Below are positions 8,137 through 15,154 of a stretch of 31,359 bases of DNA, in pieces (within the stretch, counting starts at the first letter, position 1; every line of letters begins with the position of its first letter). The DNA is from CAYVBE01 sp964448935. Its GTDB lineage: Bacteria; Planctomycetota; Brocadiia; SM23-32. The notes under the pieces are model-generated. The model was given only the letters and a program-made list of their open reading frames with translations, was not told the origin of the DNA and did not search any database. Location of the stretch: positions 1-31,359 of the forward strand of contig CAYVBE010000026.1 in assembly GCA_964448935.1 (NCBI GenBank). Direction: 5' to 3'. The translations under genes and the position numbers were made by a program.

Positions 8137-9516
8137 TCAGAGTTCGGAGTGGGATGATCGGGACTCAAACCGCAGGAATCGCCGCTGGAACAACAGCCGC
8201 ACCAGGCCCGTGGGTCCGTTGCGCTGCTTGGCCACTATCAGGTCCGCCTCCGTTCCGGGCGCCGGGCCGGCCTCCGCGCCGCCCGTGTCGTCATCCGACT
8301 CGCCCAGGGCGTAGGACCGGTGCAGCAGCATCACCACGTCGGCGTCCTGCTCGATGGAGCCGCTCTCCCGCAGGTCGCTCAGGCGGGGGCGGCGCTGCTC
8401 CTGCTCAACCCGGCGGTTCAACTGTGCCACGGCGATGACGGGCACCTCCAGCTCCCGCGCCAGCGCCTTCAATCCCTGGCTTATCTCGCCCACCTGGGAG
8501 ACCCGGCTGTCGTAGCTGTGGTTGGGGGTGAGCAGTTGCAGGTAGTCCACCACGATCAGCTCTATGTCGTGGCGATGGGCCATCCGGCGGGCCATGGCGC
8601 GCAGGTCCATGATGCGCACGCTGGGCACGTCGCAGATGTAGAGGGGCAGTCCCACCAGCTCGTCTATAGACTCCTCCAGCCTGCGCCATTCCTGGGCCTG
8701 GAGCGTGCCGCGGCGGAAGTCGTGGGTGTCTATGCGGTTATGGATGCACAGGAAGTTGCTCACGATCTGCTCGGCGGGCATCTCCAGGCTGTAGAGCGCC
8801 CCTGCCTTCCGCTGCACGCAGCAGACGTGGTGCAGGACGTTCAGCGCCAGGCTGGTCTTGCCGATGCTGGGCCGCGCGGCCAGCACGATGAACTGCCCCG
8901 GCTGGAAGCCGCCCATCATGTCGTCCAGGTCGTAGAACCCCGAAGCCAGGCCGGTGAGCTGGCCCGGATTCTGATGCAGCTCCTCCAGGCGGGCCACGAT
9001 GCCCTGCAGCACATTGTTGACCTCCCGCACCCGCGTGGTGGTGCGCTCGTGGCGGACGGCCAGGATGTTGGCCTCCGCCTCGTCCAGCAGCTGCTCCACC
9101 TCCTGGGAATCCCGGTAGGCCCGCTTCTGGATGTCCGCCGAGGTGTCAATCAGGTGGCGGCGCAGCGCATGTTCGCGCACGATTTCGATGTAATACTCCG
9201 CGTTCGCGCTCGTGGGCACGGATTCCATCAGCTCCACCAGGTAGCCCACGTCCCCCACCTTCTCCAGCTTCTCCCGGCGGGCCAGCTCGTCCCGCAGCAG
9301 GATCACGTCCACGGCGTTGTGCTCGTCGGCCAGTCGGACGATGGCCGAGAAGATGTCCTGATGGGCCAGCTTGTAGAAGGAGGATTCGTCCAGGCGGCTG
9401 CCGGCCAGGTGGATTGCCTCTTCGGACAGCAGCATCGAACCCAGCACGCCCATCTCCGCCTGCAGGTCATGCGGCGGCACGCGCGGCCCGGCGCTGGCAT
9501 CCGAAGGTTGGGACAT
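8137..9516 (-). CDS. dnaB: Replicative DNA helicase DnaB
   Basis: Hexameric 5'-3' helicase that unwinds DNA at the replication fork. The 459-residue protein starts with the PPHDLQAEMGVLGSMLL block of the DnaB N-terminal domain (about 15-120). After a linker, the RecA-like domain carries Walker A ARPSIGKTS (214-222), the catalytic glutamate E245 in SLEMPAEQ, Walker B VVDYLQLL (D324), and the QLNR and LRESGSIEQDADVV blocks. A short acidic glycine/proline insert (about 406-422) precedes the last strands. No intein interrupts it. It follows rplI by 42 bases, a widespread arrangement, but then leads straight into bamA. Confidence 0.96.
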   Translation of the reverse strand: MSQPSDASAGPRVPPHDLQAEMGVLGSMLLSEEAIHLAGSRLDESSFYKLAHQDIFSAIVRLADEHNAVDVILLRDELARREKLEKVGDVGYLVELMESVPTSANAEYYIEIVREHALRRHLIDTSADIQKRAYRDSQEVEQLLDEAEANILAVRHERTTTRVREVNNVLQGIVARLEELHQNPGQLTGLASGFYDLDDMMGGFQPGQFIVLAARPSIGKTSLALNVLHHVCCVQRKAGALYSLEMPAEQIVSNFLCIHNRIDTHDFRRGTLQAQEWRRLEESIDELVGLPLYICDVPSVRIMDLRAMARRMAHRHDIELIVVDYLQLLTPNHSYDSRVSQVGEISQGLKALARELEVPVIAVAQLNRRVEQEQRRPRLSDLRESGSIEQDADVVMLLHRSYALGESDDDTGGAEAGPAPGTEADLIVAKQRNGPTGLVRLLFQRRFLRFESRSSHSEL

Positions 9517-9558
9517 CAGACCGCTTTATGCCTGCGAAGTGTCACTCTTACGGGGGAA

Positions 9559-10023
9559 TTACTCCTCGTGCTCTTCGTCCGCCTCGGCGACGCGGACAGT
9601 GATCATGACCCGCACGTCGGGGTGGAGCATGATCTCGACTTCATAGTCTCCGAGCTGCTCGATGGGGCGCCTCAGGTTCACGCTGCTGGCGCGGATACCC
9701 TCGAACCCGCTCTCGACGAGCTGGTCGGCAATCTGCTGGGCGCCCACCGAGCCGAACAGGTGCCCTTTCTCGGTGGCGCGGGCGGGGATGTAGCACAGGA
9801 ATCCTTCCAGCAACTCCGCCTGCCGGTTCACGCGCTCGAGTTCCTCCTCTTCTCTACGCGCGCGCTCCTCGCGCACGCGCTCCAGGCGCTGCTCGTTCTC
9901 CGGGGTCACCGGCAGCGCTATCTGCTTCGGCAGGAGGTAGTTGCGCGCATAGCCGTCGGCAACTTCCACTCTATCGCCCATACGCCCCAGGTTCTCAACG
10001 TCCTGTTGGAGCAGTACTTCCAT
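9559..10023 (-). CDS. rplI: 50S ribosomal protein L9 (bL9)
   Basis: A two-domain 154-residue protein. Residues 1-40 hold the rRNA-binding N-terminal domain with the family signature (DGYARNYLLPKQIALPVT). A long charged helix (about 42-75) links to the C-terminal domain (FGSVGAQQIADQL onward). Length is close to the usual 148-150 plus an acidic end (EADEEHEE). It sits between ssb and dnaB. In the common bacterial order rpsR (bS18) lies directly before it; only 40 non-coding bases separate it from ssb here. Confidence 0.95.
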   Translation of the reverse strand: MEVLLQQDVENLGRMGDRVEVADGYARNYLLPKQIALPVTPENEQRLERVREERARREEEELERVNRQAELLEGFLCYIPARATEKGHLFGSVGAQQIADQLVESGFEGIRASSVNLRRPIEQLGDYEVEIMLHPDVRVMITVRVAEADEEHEE

Positions 10024-10063
10024 GATTTCGCTCTAACCTCAGTAGTCAACCCAAAACGGGGTC

Positions 10064-10546
10064 TCAGAAGGGAATCTCGTCGTCCGCGACGTCGTAACCT
10101 TCGTCCTCTTGGTCCTCCTGCGGCTCCGGCTCCTCGGCCGGTTGCTGCCGGCTGGACTGTCCGGCGGGGCGGCTCTGCTGCTGCCTCTGCTGCTGACCGC
10201 GCCGGGGCTGGTCGGGTCCGCGGCCGCCTATGAACTCGAAATTGTTCGCGGTCACCGACAGCTTGCTGCGGCGGCCGTCCGGGCTCTCCCAGGTGTCGTA
10301 CTTCAGCCGCCCCTCGATGAAGATGGGCCGGCCTTTGGTGAAGTATTCGCTGATGACCACCCCTCGGCGGCCCCACATCGTCACGTCCACAAAGCAGGTC
10401 TCTTCCCGCTGCTCACCGTCCCGGCTCTTGTAGGTACGGTTCATCGCCATGCCGAACTCGCACACCGGCGTCCCGCTGGGCGTGTAGCGCAGTTCCGGGT
10501 CGCGGGTGAGGTTGCCCATCAGAAAAACACGGTTCAGATTAGCCAT
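10064..10546 (-). CDS. ssb: Single-stranded DNA-binding protein
   Basis: SSB coats and protects single-stranded DNA in replication and repair. The 160-residue protein has an OB fold over residues 1 to about 108 (NRVFLMGNLTRDPELRYTPSG, FVDVTMWGR, GRLKYDTWE). A glutamine/arginine/proline-rich disordered linker follows, and the acidic tip DDEIPF matches the DDIPF tail that binds partner proteins. The start has GGGAG about eight bases upstream. It is co-directional with rpsF (26 bases before) and rplI (40 bases after), as in the standard rpsF-ssb arrangement. Confidence 0.95.
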   Translation of the reverse strand: MANLNRVFLMGNLTRDPELRYTPSGTPVCEFGMAMNRTYKSRDGEQREETCFVDVTMWGRRGVVISEYFTKGRPIFIEGRLKYDTWESPDGRRSKLSVTANNFEFIGGRGPDQPRRGQQQRQQQSRPAGQSSRQQPAEEPEPQEDQEDEGYDVADDEIPF

Positions 10547-10572
10547 GTCCGTCTCCCGGGTTCACAGTAGGG

Positions 10573-10974
10573 CTATTCTTCTGCGACGGCTTCGGCCGCT
10601 TCCGCCGGCTGGGCAGCCTCTTCCTCGGGTGGTTCTATCTGCTCGCCCTCGGTGTTGTACAGATCGCCCGTCACGGGGTCCGGCTCGTCGGTCCGCAGTA
10701 TCAGCGCCCGCAGCAACTCTTCGGAAAGCTGGATATCCCGCCGCAGCTCCGCGATTCTGGAACCGTCGGCGCGGAAATAAACCAGGATGTATATCCCGCG
10801 CTTGGCCCGCTTGATGATGTAGGCCAGCTTGCGCTCGCCCCAGTTCTCGATCCGCTCAACATCGGCGTCTATCCGGTCCAAAAGCCCCGCTATGTGCCGG
10901 ATCACGTCGCCAAAGTCCGAACCGCCCTTCGCGGCGTCCACTACAAACATGGCTTCGTAAAGGTTCGTGGCCAA
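10573..10974 (-). CDS. rpsF: 30S ribosomal protein S6 (bS6)
   Basis: Small-subunit platform protein that normally pairs with bS18. The first 95 residues match the ferredoxin-like bS6 fold: YEAMFVVDAAKGG, the ENWGERKLAYIIKRAKRGIYILVYF block, and the ELRRDIQLSEELLRALILR helix. Residues from about 105 form an acidic, alanine/proline-rich tail ending AEAVAEE, which makes the protein 133 residues long compared with about 95-135 in the family. The gene for bS18 is not in this run. Confidence 0.94.
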   Translation of the reverse strand: MATNLYEAMFVVDAAKGGSDFGDVIRHIAGLLDRIDADVERIENWGERKLAYIIKRAKRGIYILVYFRADGSRIAELRRDIQLSEELLRALILRTDEPDPVTGDLYNTEGEQIEPPEEEAAQPAEAAEAVAEE

Positions 10975-11034
10975 CGGCTCTCCTCCGTTTGCTCGGGTTT
11001 CTCGCCGGGCGCGTTGTCCGGACGCCCGTTTCTA

Positions 11035-11607
11035 TCATGAATTCGCTTCGTTTTCCACCGTCCGGTTGAACCGGCTCATCGCCGTCCGGACGCCGTCCTC
11101 CCGCCAGCACAGCGCGGCCCGCGCGGCCAGGTCCGTCATCTCCTCCACCGCGTCTTCCTCCGCCGGCCTGAAGCGGCTCAGCACGAAATCCCGCAGGTCC
11201 CATCTCGGGGGGCACGGCCCGACCCCCAGCCGCAGCCGGGGGAACTGTTCCGTATCCAGCGCGCCGATAATCGAACTCAGTCCGTTGTGCCCGCCGGCCG
11301 ATCCGCCGGCGCGCAGCCTCAGGCTGCCCAGCGACAGGTTCACGTCATCCACCAGCACCAGCAGGTCCTGCGGGGTCAGGTTCTTCTCCCGGAGCGCCCG
11401 CGCGATGGGCGGCCCGGACCGGTTCATAAAGGACAGCGGTCTGAACAGCCACATGCCCTCGCAGCGGGCCAGCTCGCCCTCGGCGCGCGTTGAGGCCGCC
11501 GTGGACGCGCAACGCCGGGCCAGCCGGTCCAGCGCCATCCAGCCGGCGTTATGCCGGGTTCGCGCGTAACGGGAACCGGGATTGCCCAGGCCGGCAACGA
11601 TCTTCAC
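11035..11607 (-). CDS. pth: Peptidyl-tRNA hydrolase
   Basis: Releases tRNA from peptidyl-tRNA that has dropped off the ribosome. The 190-residue protein starts MKIVAGLGNPG and holds the known active-site set: N9, catalytic H19 in TRHNAGW, N62 in FMNRSG, D87 in VDDVNLSLG and N108 in GGHNGLSSI. Length and end are normal. It follows the bL25 gene by 44 bases, the common ctc-pth pair, and precedes rpsF by 60 bases. Confidence 0.95.
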   Translation of the reverse strand: MKIVAGLGNPGSRYARTRHNAGWMALDRLARRCASTAASTRAEGELARCEGMWLFRPLSFMNRSGPPIARALREKNLTPQDLLVLVDDVNLSLGSLRLRAGGSAGGHNGLSSIIGALDTEQFPRLRLGVGPCPPRWDLRDFVLSRFRPAEEDAVEEMTDLAARAALCWREDGVRTAMSRFNRTVENEANS

Positions 11608-11651
11608 CGGTCACGCTCCCCGCCGCCGTGCAAGGCCGTCCGCCACGCCGA

Positions 11652-12320
11652 TCACTCCTCGTGGCCCTCGGGCTCCTCGGGCAGCTCCTCGGGCATCTCG
11701 GGCTCTTCGACCTCCTCGCCGATGACCTCCGGCTCCAGCATCAGGTCCTCCGGAGCCACCTCTTCCTCCTCGATCTCCGTCGGCGGCACCACGGTCACCA
11801 CCACGGTGTCCAGGTCCGTAACCGGGGTCACGCCGGCCGGGAAGGCCAGATCGCCCACCGTCAGATTGTCGCCGATCTCCAGCTCCTCCACCTCCACGGT
11901 GATCGAGTCCGGCACCTCGGTCGGCAGGCATTCGACTTCGATGGCGTGGGACACCAGCTCCAGCACACCGCCCTCGGTCTCTCCGGCGGCCGTGCCGTGG
12001 GTCTGAACCTGCACGGTGAAGACGGCGCTCTCCGTCAGCGAGATGCGCACCAGGTCCACGTGCAGGATGTCCTCCTCCAGCGCGTCGAACTGGATATCTC
12101 GAATCTGGGTGTTCTCCTGCCGGCCGTCCCAGTTCACCTGCACGATGGGGGAGCGGCTCTCGATCAGTTCCTCCACGTCTTCCTCGCGGAGTGTCAGCAG
12201 CACATTCGGCTCGCCGCGTCCGTAGAGGACGGCCGGCAGAAGGCCCTGTCGGCGCAACCGCCGGCAGTCCCTCGATCCCCGCACCTCGCGTGGTCGGGCT
12301 TCAATCTCTGCAATGTCCAT
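11652..12320 (-). CDS. rplY: 50S ribosomal protein L25/general stress protein Ctc (bL25)
   Basis: 5S rRNA-binding protein of the long CTC type, 222 residues. The N-terminal domain (about 1-92) has the RRLRRQGLLPAVLYGRGEPN block followed by DILHVDLVRI. The C-terminal beta domain (about 95-180) contains VECLPTEVPDSITVEVEEL. The last 40 residues are strongly acidic (repeated EEEE, EEVEEPEMPEELPEEPEG). The ATG at 12320 gives the family start; the frame continues upstream to a GTG at 12368 that would add residues unlike the family. No strong ribosome-binding site is visible before 12320. It is the first gene after the promoter at 12503-12531. Confidence 0.92.
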   Translation of the reverse strand: MDIAEIEARPREVRGSRDCRRLRRQGLLPAVLYGRGEPNVLLTLREEDVEELIESRSPIVQVNWDGRQENTQIRDIQFDALEEDILHVDLVRISLTESAVFTVQVQTHGTAAGETEGGVLELVSHAIEVECLPTEVPDSITVEVEELEIGDNLTVGDLAFPAGVTPVTDLDTVVVTVVPPTEIEEEEVAPEDLMLEPEVIGEEVEEPEMPEELPEEPEGHEE

Positions 12321-12496
12321 GGCAATTGACCAGTGATTCTGTAAAGAAGGCTCAGCGCCGCGAAACACCTGTCCGTGCGGCCAAAGGGCGCTCCGCAGGG
12401 GCCGGCGCAGACGCCGGTCTGCACAAGGCAGAGCATCGGGAAACGCTTGCGCGGCGAAGGCAGGCGGTGTTACGGCGGCTTTACCGTATAATGTGA
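12321..12496 (-). promoter_or_regulatory. Long 5' leader of the bL25-pth-rpsF run with hairpin
   Basis: The promoter at 12503-12531 implies an untranslated leader of about 175 nt before the bL25 start. It contains a perfect 6-bp stem with a 4-base loop at 12407-12422 (GCAGAC/GTCTGC) and other GC-rich self-complementary stretches. Long leaders in ribosomal operons often carry autoregulatory structures, but no known leader motif is recognised here and no U-run follows the hairpin. Confidence 0.4.
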
Positions 12497-12502
12497 CCGT
12501 CT

Positions 12503-12531
12503 CTTATACCACAGCCCACAAAGCCTGTCAA
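12503..12531 (-). promoter_or_regulatory. Near-consensus sigma70 promoter of the long - strand run
   Basis: On the - strand a perfect TTGACA (12531-12526) is followed after 17 bases by TATAAG (12508-12503; five of six). It is one of the strongest promoter matches in the window and points at the bL25 gene. Given the short gaps between the genes downstream, it may drive the run as far as 2155. Confidence 0.75.
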
Positions 12532-12568
12532 CGTGAGAAGGCTCCTCAGCCGCAGCGGCCGGTGCGCC

Positions 12569-13729
12569 TCAGGCGCTGATGACCGTTATGATGCAGTCGC
12601 GCACCCACGCCTTCTCCTCGTCGGTCAGGCCGAAGCCGAAGCTAACCGTCTGCGTGTCCGTCACGGCCTGGACCATGGTGAAGCCGCTGCTGCCCTCCGG
12701 GGTGCGCACCGCCACGCTCTCCACCTCGTCGGCGGTAATGGATATTGAAAAAACCTCTCCCGCGAAGGGCAGGTGCCAGCTCGCGGCGACACGGTCCGGG
12801 GAGACGTGCAGCTCCTGGCGCGTCTGCCGCGCGAAGGTCCACAGCGCCGAGCCGACCACAACCCCTGCAAGTCCCACGAGCAGAAGGGGCAGACCACCTG
12901 GCAGCCCCCTCACCACCGGCCCCAGCACCACCATGCCGACCCCCGCCATGATGACCACCAGGGGCAGGATCAGCCCGATCTTGCCCGTGGCCGCACCTGG
13001 CCGGGTCTCTATGAACAGCGTATCCCCGGCGACGGAGGTCGCAAGGTGTCGGCCGGGCGGCGCTTCCGAAGGGTCGAAATCCACCTCCAGCAACCCCTCC
13101 GCCACCAGTTCCCGCACCGACTTGTCCAGGTCCTCCGGGCGCCGCTCCTGGATGCCCTCCTCCGTCTCGATCAGCGCGGAGACGCCGAGCAAGCGGGCGT
13201 AGTCCTCGTGCCGGAGGCGGAAGCCCTCCCGCGACCGCGACTGGTAGAGGCGCACGTCGCGCGAGTCGTCCGCCTCATGCTTGAACTCCAGTAGGTAGAG
13301 GGTATAGCTCGGGCTGTTCTGGCCGCCGCTGTGGTGCTCCTGCCGGGCCAGCACGCCGCGGTAGGCCGAGAGCGGTTCGGCCCACTCCCCGCTGCCGAAC
13401 AGCCCCTGCCACCGGTGGCGCACCTCTGCCTCGCCGATCTCCCATTCCTTGCGCCGCCGCCATACGTGCAGCGCGATAAGCACCAGCACCACAGCGCCGA
13501 CAGCCACAGACCCCGAAACCAGCCAGCGCGCCGCGGGGGACAGATTCTCCAGAAAGACCAATAGCACCACCGCCAGCGCAAGGTCGCCGACGGCCATCAC
13601 CAGCAGCACCACACCGGCCGGCTTCGAGCCGTGTGCCTCGTCCCCCACCGGCAGTTCCGCCGCCTCCCCCGCCATGTCGAAGTCGGGTTTCTTGGACTTC
13701 CCGTCACCTGCCCGAATCCGAAGATCCAT
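12569..13729 (-). CDS. Unrecognised four-TM membrane protein with soluble beta-rich domains
   Basis: I do not recognise this 386-residue protein. A transmembrane pair lies at about residues 38-61 and 66-90, then a soluble segment of about 165 residues, then a second hydrophobic pair (about 251-300, GLILPLVVIMAGVGMVVL and LPLLLVGLAGVVVGSALW). The C-terminal segment of about 85 residues (ELHVSPDRVAASWHLP, ADEVESVAVRT, VSFGFGLTDEEKAWV) resembles the strand-helix order of bacterial PH-like membrane proteins. The first soluble part (EVRHRWQGLF, LEFKHEADDSRDVRLY) has a similar feel, so two related modules are possible. The start at 13729 has an excellent ribosome-binding site (AAGGAGG, seven bases upstream). 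It has its own promoter, so it is probably monocistronic. Confidence 0.75.
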   Translation of the reverse strand: MDLRIRAGDGKSKKPDFDMAGEAAELPVGDEAHGSKPAGVVLLVMAVGDLALAVVLLVFLENLSPAARWLVSGSVAVGAVVLVLIALHVWRRRKEWEIGEAEVRHRWQGLFGSGEWAEPLSAYRGVLARQEHHSGGQNSPSYTLYLLEFKHEADDSRDVRLYQSRSREGFRLRHEDYARLLGVSALIETEEGIQERRPEDLDKSVRELVAEGLLEVDFDPSEAPPGRHLATSVAGDTLFIETRPGAATGKIGLILPLVVIMAGVGMVVLGPVVRGLPGGLPLLLVGLAGVVVGSALWTFARQTRQELHVSPDRVAASWHLPFAGEVFSISITADEVESVAVRTPEGSSGFTMVQAVTDTQTVSFGFGLTDEEKAWVRDCIITVISA

Positions 13730-13760
13730 CGCACTCCTCCTTTCTCCCCGCTCGCCATAG

Positions 13761-13788
13761 ATCTTAGCCAGAAGCACGCCCCTGTCAA
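13761..13788 (-). promoter_or_regulatory. Promoter for the four-TM protein gene
   Basis: Perfect TTGACA (13788-13783, - strand), a 16-base spacer and TAAGAT (13766-13761; four of six) lie about 25 nt before the putative start, followed by an AAGGAGG ribosome-binding site. Confidence 0.6.
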
Positions 13789-13841
13789 GCGCTGCCGCAG
13801 CACGGCGGTGATTCGTTTTCCCCCCGTCGGCGCTATCCACT

Positions 13842-14222
13842 TCAGGCCCCGACATTGCCGGTAGAACGCAGCGAGCGCGGGAACATGATTTCGGAGTGCG
13901 GCGGCTTGACGCCGCTTTGTCGTTGCGGGGCCTGTCCCGAGTGTAGACGGTGCGCTGCGGCCAGCATGAGCCGCGCCTGACACCTCTGGATGGCCTCCGC
14001 GTGCTCCTCCTCGTCGCAGGCGATGGGATTGCACCCGAAAGCCGGCACCTCGGCGATCACGATGTCGGCTTCCTCTGCGGCCCCTGCGTAGGCACTCACC
14101 GTCTCGTCATCCGCATCCGTCTCCACCGGGCAGAACGCCGCGCCGTACCCGGCATCCCGCACCGCCATAACCCAGGACACCGGGTCGTCCCACTCTTCGA
14201 AAACAGGTCCACCAAGTCTCAT
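13842..14222 (-). pseudogene. Truncated sugar phosphate isomerase/epimerase
   Basis: The first 90 or so residues (MRLGGPVFEEWDDPVSWVMAVRDAGYGAAFCPV, broken here after about 33 by DETVSAYAGAAEEADIVIAEV) look like the start of a TIM-barrel xylose-isomerase-like protein. A proper ATG at 14222 has GAGGGGAG upstream. Family members run to 250-300 residues, but here the similarity stops near AEAIQRCQARLMLAA. A low-complexity tail (SGVKPPHSEIMFPRS) follows, encoded by a hairpin-bearing intergenic-type repeat, and a stop comes at 126 residues. The metal-binding and catalytic half of the barrel is missing, so the product is most likely inactive. A C-terminal remnant is not visible nearby, which argues for deletion rather than simple insertion. 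Confidence 0.6.
13860..13945. repeat. REP-like palindromic sequence fused to the truncated gene
   Basis: A 6-bp perfect stem GCGGCG/CGCCGC (13898-13903 and 13910-13915) with a 6-base loop sits inside a stretch that looks intergenic rather than coding. The flanks (GGAGTGCGG before, CTTTGTCG after) resemble dispersed GC-rich repeats I associate with planctomycete and verrucomicrobial-type genomes; this resemblance is from memory. Only one copy lies in the window, so the boundaries are estimated from where similarity to the isomerase family ends. Confidence 0.4.
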
Positions 14223-14433
14223 CGCGCGTCTCCCCTCTCAATCCCCAGCAATCCGAAAGGTTCCGTAGCTTTCCATCCGCACAGAGTAACCACTCGTGCG
14301 CCAGGTCTGTGACGATTTCCATGTCTATGCCGGCACATATTCCACCGGCACTCAGAACTATTTCAGCGCCATTCATTCACGGATATCGGCACAAGCGGCC
14401 ACACGCACCGGTGGTACGCCGTTCCACCTCTGC

Positions 14434-14973
14434 CTACGTTGAACTGAATCGAGTCCCAAGCTCCAGAATCCTGGACGCCATTTTCGAGGCGGCACGGAGC
14501 GACTCCGTATCGTTTCCTACGCTTCCCGACTTGAATGCCACCCCGGAGATGCCGCGGTTGGCGACAATCATCTCGTGCTTCAAGAAAAAGGCGTTTATGG
14601 CCGTGATGGCGCTCTCCGCGCCGTACCTGCGCCCCACGACCACGGCGGCGCCTATCTTGTTCCTGAGTCTGCCCCTGAGCGCCCAGGTTCGGTCTATGAA
14701 GGACTTCAACTGCGCTGTCACGTTGTTGAAATAGACGGGTGTGCCGATGACCAGGGCGTCCGCGGACAGAAGCTTCGGCGTGATCGTGCCGCGCATGTCA
14801 TCATCAAGGGCGCAGGAACCGTTTTCCACACATGCCCAGCAGGAATTGCATGGCTCAATGCTGAAGTCCGTGAGTTTTATGAACTCGCCGTCGGCCTCTT
14901 CCCGAATGCGTCTCAGCAGGTGATCCGTGTTGCTTTTCTTCCTCGGGCTGCCCGAAATATAGAGGATTTTCAT
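14434..14973 (-). CDS. Flavodoxin-family NAD(P)H-dependent reductase with cysteine motif
   Basis: A 179-residue protein starting MKILYISGSPRKKSNTDHLL, the FMN phosphate-binding loop of the NADPH-dependent FMN reductase/multimeric flavodoxin group. Residues 42-54 hold four cysteines (C42, C45, C48, C54; PCNSCWACVENGSC), the spacing seen in iron-sulfur flavoproteins and related redox proteins. APVYF-type text (VIGTPVYFNNVTAQLKSFIDRT) is the second flavin-contacting loop. The start at 14973 has AAGGGA ten bases upstream; an ATG at 14994 lacks one. It is divergent from the GH36 gene. The electron donor and acceptor are unknown. The cysteines could bind an Fe-S cluster or only mark the subfamily. 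Confidence 0.83.
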   Translation of the reverse strand: MKILYISGSPRKKSNTDHLLRRIREEADGEFIKLTDFSIEPCNSCWACVENGSCALDDDMRGTITPKLLSADALVIGTPVYFNNVTAQLKSFIDRTWALRGRLRNKIGAAVVVGRRYGAESAITAINAFFLKHEMIVANRGISGVAFKSGSVGNDTESLRAASKMASRILELGTRFSST

Positions 14974-15072
14974 GGACTGCGTCCCTTGCTTCATCTGCGT
15001 CTGTGGAGTTCTCTTTTGCCCCCTGTTCCGTGCCGACGGCGCGCCACGACATTCTAACCCCGGCAGGTCGTT

Positions 15073-15101
15073 TTGTCTATCCGGGAGAACTGCGATATGA
15101 T
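15073..15101 (+). promoter_or_regulatory. Promoter for the GH36-GNAT-GNAT unit
   Basis: TTGTCT (15073-15078; four of six) and TATGAT (15096-15101; five of six) are separated by 17 bases. The start codon at 15155 is about 50 nt from the expected transcription start. Confidence 0.55.
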
Positions 15102-15154
15102 GTCCGCGCTGCGCACTGCGGGCAGAAGGCCGATGGGTTTACAGAGGGCTTACC

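Noticed and set aside
4942..8157. A 1071-codon open frame on the + strand opposite bamA and skp
   Set aside because: It mirrors well-supported genes on the other strand, has no recognisable domain and is rich in H, Q, V, G and L as expected for antisense frames in high-GC DNA.
12487..12492. TATAAT on the + strand upstream of bL25
   Set aside because: No matching -35 box and no + strand gene follows. The real promoter of the region is on the - strand beside it.
12543..12572. Imperfect palindrome at the end of the four-TM protein gene as a terminator
   Set aside because: Thirteen of sixteen positions pair but there is no T-run; too weak to list.
14107..14376. An 89-codon - strand frame overlapping the truncated isomerase
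   Set aside because: Its second half is the isomerase sequence read out of frame, and the first half (14223-14376) matches no family and has no ribosome-binding site.
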